Source: Auxenochlorella pyrenoidosa
Taxonomy: Eukaryota; Chlorophyta; Trebouxiophyceae; Chlorellales; Chlorellaceae
DNA length: 64,000 nucleotides
Direction: 5' to 3'
NCBI GenBank assembly: GCA_001430745.1
Contig: KQ482057.1
Span: 482,818 to 546,817, forward strand
Below are positions 61,629 to 64,000 of the stretch, one piece after another (positions within the stretch are counted from its first letter, which is position 1; every line of letters begins with the position of its first letter). The position numbers and the translations under genes were made by a program. The notes below the pieces were generated by a model. That model was given only the letters and a program-made list of their open reading frames with translations. It was not told the DNA's origin and did no database searches.

Positions 61629-64000
61629 TCAAAACACATCGAGAAGCAGGGCCACGCCGGCGGTGGTCCAGTGCGTCCAGGGTGCCTTGGTCTTGAGCTG
61701 CGCAGTGAAAACCTCCTCACGGAAGCGGCGCTCTGTCAGGTACACAGGGCACTGGTATAGGTTGTCCTTGGGCTCCTTCTCCGCCGGCACTGCCTTCATG
61801 AGCATCACCGGCATCTGTGTGAACAGCTGCTTGGGCTTGCTCTCGTCCAGCATGCCCAGCTTATCGTCCCTGCGGGCAGAGGCGGAGGTGATGACCAAGA
61901 TGGGGGCACGTGCTAGCAAGCGGCAGAGGCATGCTGTCGCGTCGCTCGAGGAGGCACACTTTCCTGTGTTGTGCATGACAGTGGTGAAGCACAAGGGCGA
62001 ATAAGCAACAGGGTTCACTAAACACAGGGCATTGGCCACAGCTCGCGCTCCTCCCACCCACCAAGAGGCTCCCTCGAGCAGCAGGCCAGACACGTAGGCG
62101 CCATCCCGTGAGGGAGTGTCAACCTGGTCCACCGTTTTCTTAGTGACCTGGAGAAGCAGCAGAGAAGCATTTGGAAGGGGTCAGGCGGCAGCCAGCCATG
62201 CACTCACATAAGCGCCGGCAAGCACACTGCCGCATGCGCTCGGCTGTGCTGCTCTACTGCAATCTGGTGCACATGCACACACCTCGGTGACAAGCACCGT
62301 GCGATCCAGCGCCCATTCATTGCGGCGCGCCGTGGTTTGCTTGATGGCAGTCAGGAAGGACTGGGGGTTGAACAGCCTGGGCAAGTCAAGAGAAAGAAGG
62401 GGAGGCGAGCAGTTAATGCGCAGAGGGAGGCTGCAATGCATGCTTGGAAGCATCCCCAGGAGCACCCCCCTGTCTTGGCCTCCTTCGTGACTCACCCGCT
62501 GAGCCAGACACTCTTGGGCACGGTCAGGTCTGTGGTCCACTCCTGGATCTGCGCCACGCGCAGCAGCAGGTTCTGCACCCAGGAGCCCAGCGAGCGCAAA
62601 CTGGGGTAGCCCACTGTGGACCAGTTCTCAGGGATGAGGTCGCCAGCCAGTGCGTGCATAAGCCGCTCCTGCAGGGAAAGGTAAGAGTTGGGGGGTCATG
62701 CAGTAAGCAGTAGCCTAGGCTTTGCAGTTCTTGTCACGCCTGAGTTTTTTAACAGGGCCACCCGGCAGGCAGGCTGCCCGTGTGTTCAGGCAGCAGGGAG
62801 CACCATCCTCCAGGCACGACAGCAAGTCTGCAACACTCGCCATGGGCTCTGTCATGGTGAGGTCGCCCTTAAGGCCCAGGTCCAGCTCCGCCAGGCTGCG
62901 GCGTATCTCGCCGAGCAGCATGTTCCAGCGCTCAGCCTCCTGGATGGCCACCCTGCATGGCTCGGGTTGCCGGGATGTGCCTGAGTGCGCGCCCGCATCA
63001 ACAGCCTGTACCTGGTGGCAAGCGGTCTCCCGACCTGCATGGCACCCACACAGGCTGCACACTCACATGGTGAAGGGATGGGGCTCGTCCACGCGGGAGC
63101 GGATGTCATCCAGGTCAAAGCTGGGCGGGATGCGCTCGCTTAACATCTCAAGCACCTGCCGCGCCTGCTCCTCTACAGACAACTGCTCCTCGCTGCCCGC
63201 CTCGTGGGGCTGCAGGGGCAGAAAGGAAAGCCAGGATTGTGATGCCATCAAGCAGTGGTAGTCAGCAACAGCCACACTTGCTCCTTTTTCAAATCTTGTC
63301 TATACCTCATCACGGCAAGCAGCGGTGCGGACCTGCAACGCCTGCAGGTTGCTGCAGAATGCAGCGGCCTCGCGCAGCTTGAACCCAATCTCAGCGTTGG
63401 GGTGGAGCCCAAAGGCCACGGCCGACTCGGCAGGCATGTTGTCCTCGATGTACTCCAGCACCTACAGGCGGGGAGGCCCTCACACTGGGTGCTGTCACAA
63501 GTGCAGTCCCATTGAAGGTGTTCTGCAAAGTGCTCTGTCTCACTTTGACAAGCTTTCCAACATTGACAAGCCTCCTGCCCCCCAAACTCATGCTAGCCGG
63601 CGTGCTTCCTAGCAAGCTGTTCCGCACCCCAACCTGTGGGTGCAGCATCGTGGGCGGCGGCAGGTAGAAGCCAGGGAACAGCTGGATGCCCTCCAGCAGG
63701 CTCTCGTTGAAGTATTTGGCCAGGTAGGCGTTGGCCAGGCGCCGGTCCCAGTCCTCTACAATGTGCCCGCCATACATGATTTCCCCAAACAAGTAACGCA
63801 GGTCGTCCCAGGGAACCTGTCAGCGAAGAGGCACACGGCAAGGTGCCAGGTGGTTGGGGCCATGTCTTCTTGAGTGCATGACTGTGGACGCAATGTTTAC
63901 GGCAGGCATAAAATCCTGTCCTTCTTTTCTCACAACCACCTTCCAGCTGACCTTGCTCGAGTTGTCCAGGTAGTTGGCTGCCAGCTGGCCGCAGTTGAGC
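61629..64000 (-). CDS. Axonemal dynein heavy chain, outer-arm type, C-terminal part (partial)
   Basis: Nine exons seen, entering from the window edge: 64000-63952, 63816-63634, 63461-63306, 63209-63067, 62952-62841, 62668-62496, 62376-62283, 62147-62062, 61869-61629. The frame carries the conserved dynein C-terminal region in order: [19 protein letters not shown] with [28 protein letters not shown] [73 protein letters not shown] and the end [10 protein letters not shown]....[17 protein letters not shown] and the VTKK block fit outer-arm beta/gamma-type heavy chains (DNAH9/11/17 class) better than cytoplasmic dynein. Such chains power ciliary beating. The AAA+ motor and tail lie outside the window. 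The intron after 62841 needs a GC donor (ATG|GCGAGT). No disabling mutation is visible. Confidence 0.92.

Overview
The window is nuclear DNA from a photosynthetic green alga. The evidence is a light-dependent protochlorophyllide reductase, a plastid-type omega-6 desaturase, moderately GC-rich sequence, and very intron-dense genes with short exons whose acceptors mostly read TGCAG. Candidate TGTAA polyadenylation signals of the chlorophyte kind follow several genes. A trebouxiophyte (Chlorella/Coccomyxa-like) or related chlorophyte is my best guess; the sequence alone does not fix the genus. All gene models were spliced by hand from exon reading frames, GT/GC-AG borders and protein-family similarity. 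For most genes the summed exon length is an exact multiple of three, which supports the models.

Layout, left to right: the 5' end of a FAD6-type desaturase (-); a BAHD acyltransferase (-) divergent from an FAD-dependent oxidoreductase (+); the PP2A scaffold subunit A (-) divergent from cullin 4 (+); the ER-stress sensor IRE1 (-), fused at its C-terminus to two CCCH zinc fingers, divergent from the DNA-damage E3 ligase RAD18 (+); POR (+); an unrecognised multi-exon gene (+); an RSL1D1/UTP30-type ribosomal-L1-domain protein (+); an MPND-type RAMA plus JAMM deubiquitinase (-); adenine phosphoribosyltransferase (-) divergent from the spliceosomal WD40 protein PRL1 (+); 20S proteasome subunit alpha-1 (-) divergent from the TREX-2 scaffold SAC3B/GANP with FG repeats (+); an unrecognised gene (-); and the C-terminal end of an axonemal outer-arm-type dynein heavy chain (-), which runs off the window.

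Most genes are housekeeping and not functionally clustered, though ubiquitin/proteasome genes are frequent (CUL4, RAD18, the MPND-like DUB, proteasome alpha-1; PRL1 homologues can act as CUL4 substrate receptors). Notable points are: the IRE1-CCCH fusion; a high share of GC-AG introns (19 of about 157 modelled introns by hand count); a duplicated sequence module lying about 24 nt upstream of the start codons of both IRE1 and the MPND-like gene; an algal BAHD enzyme beside a bacterial-looking flavoprotein; and a flagellar dynein gene in what may be a non-motile lineage. Three assembly gaps (5060-5400, 22712-22964, 50732-51356) interrupt the sequence; one falls in the FG-repeat coding exon.
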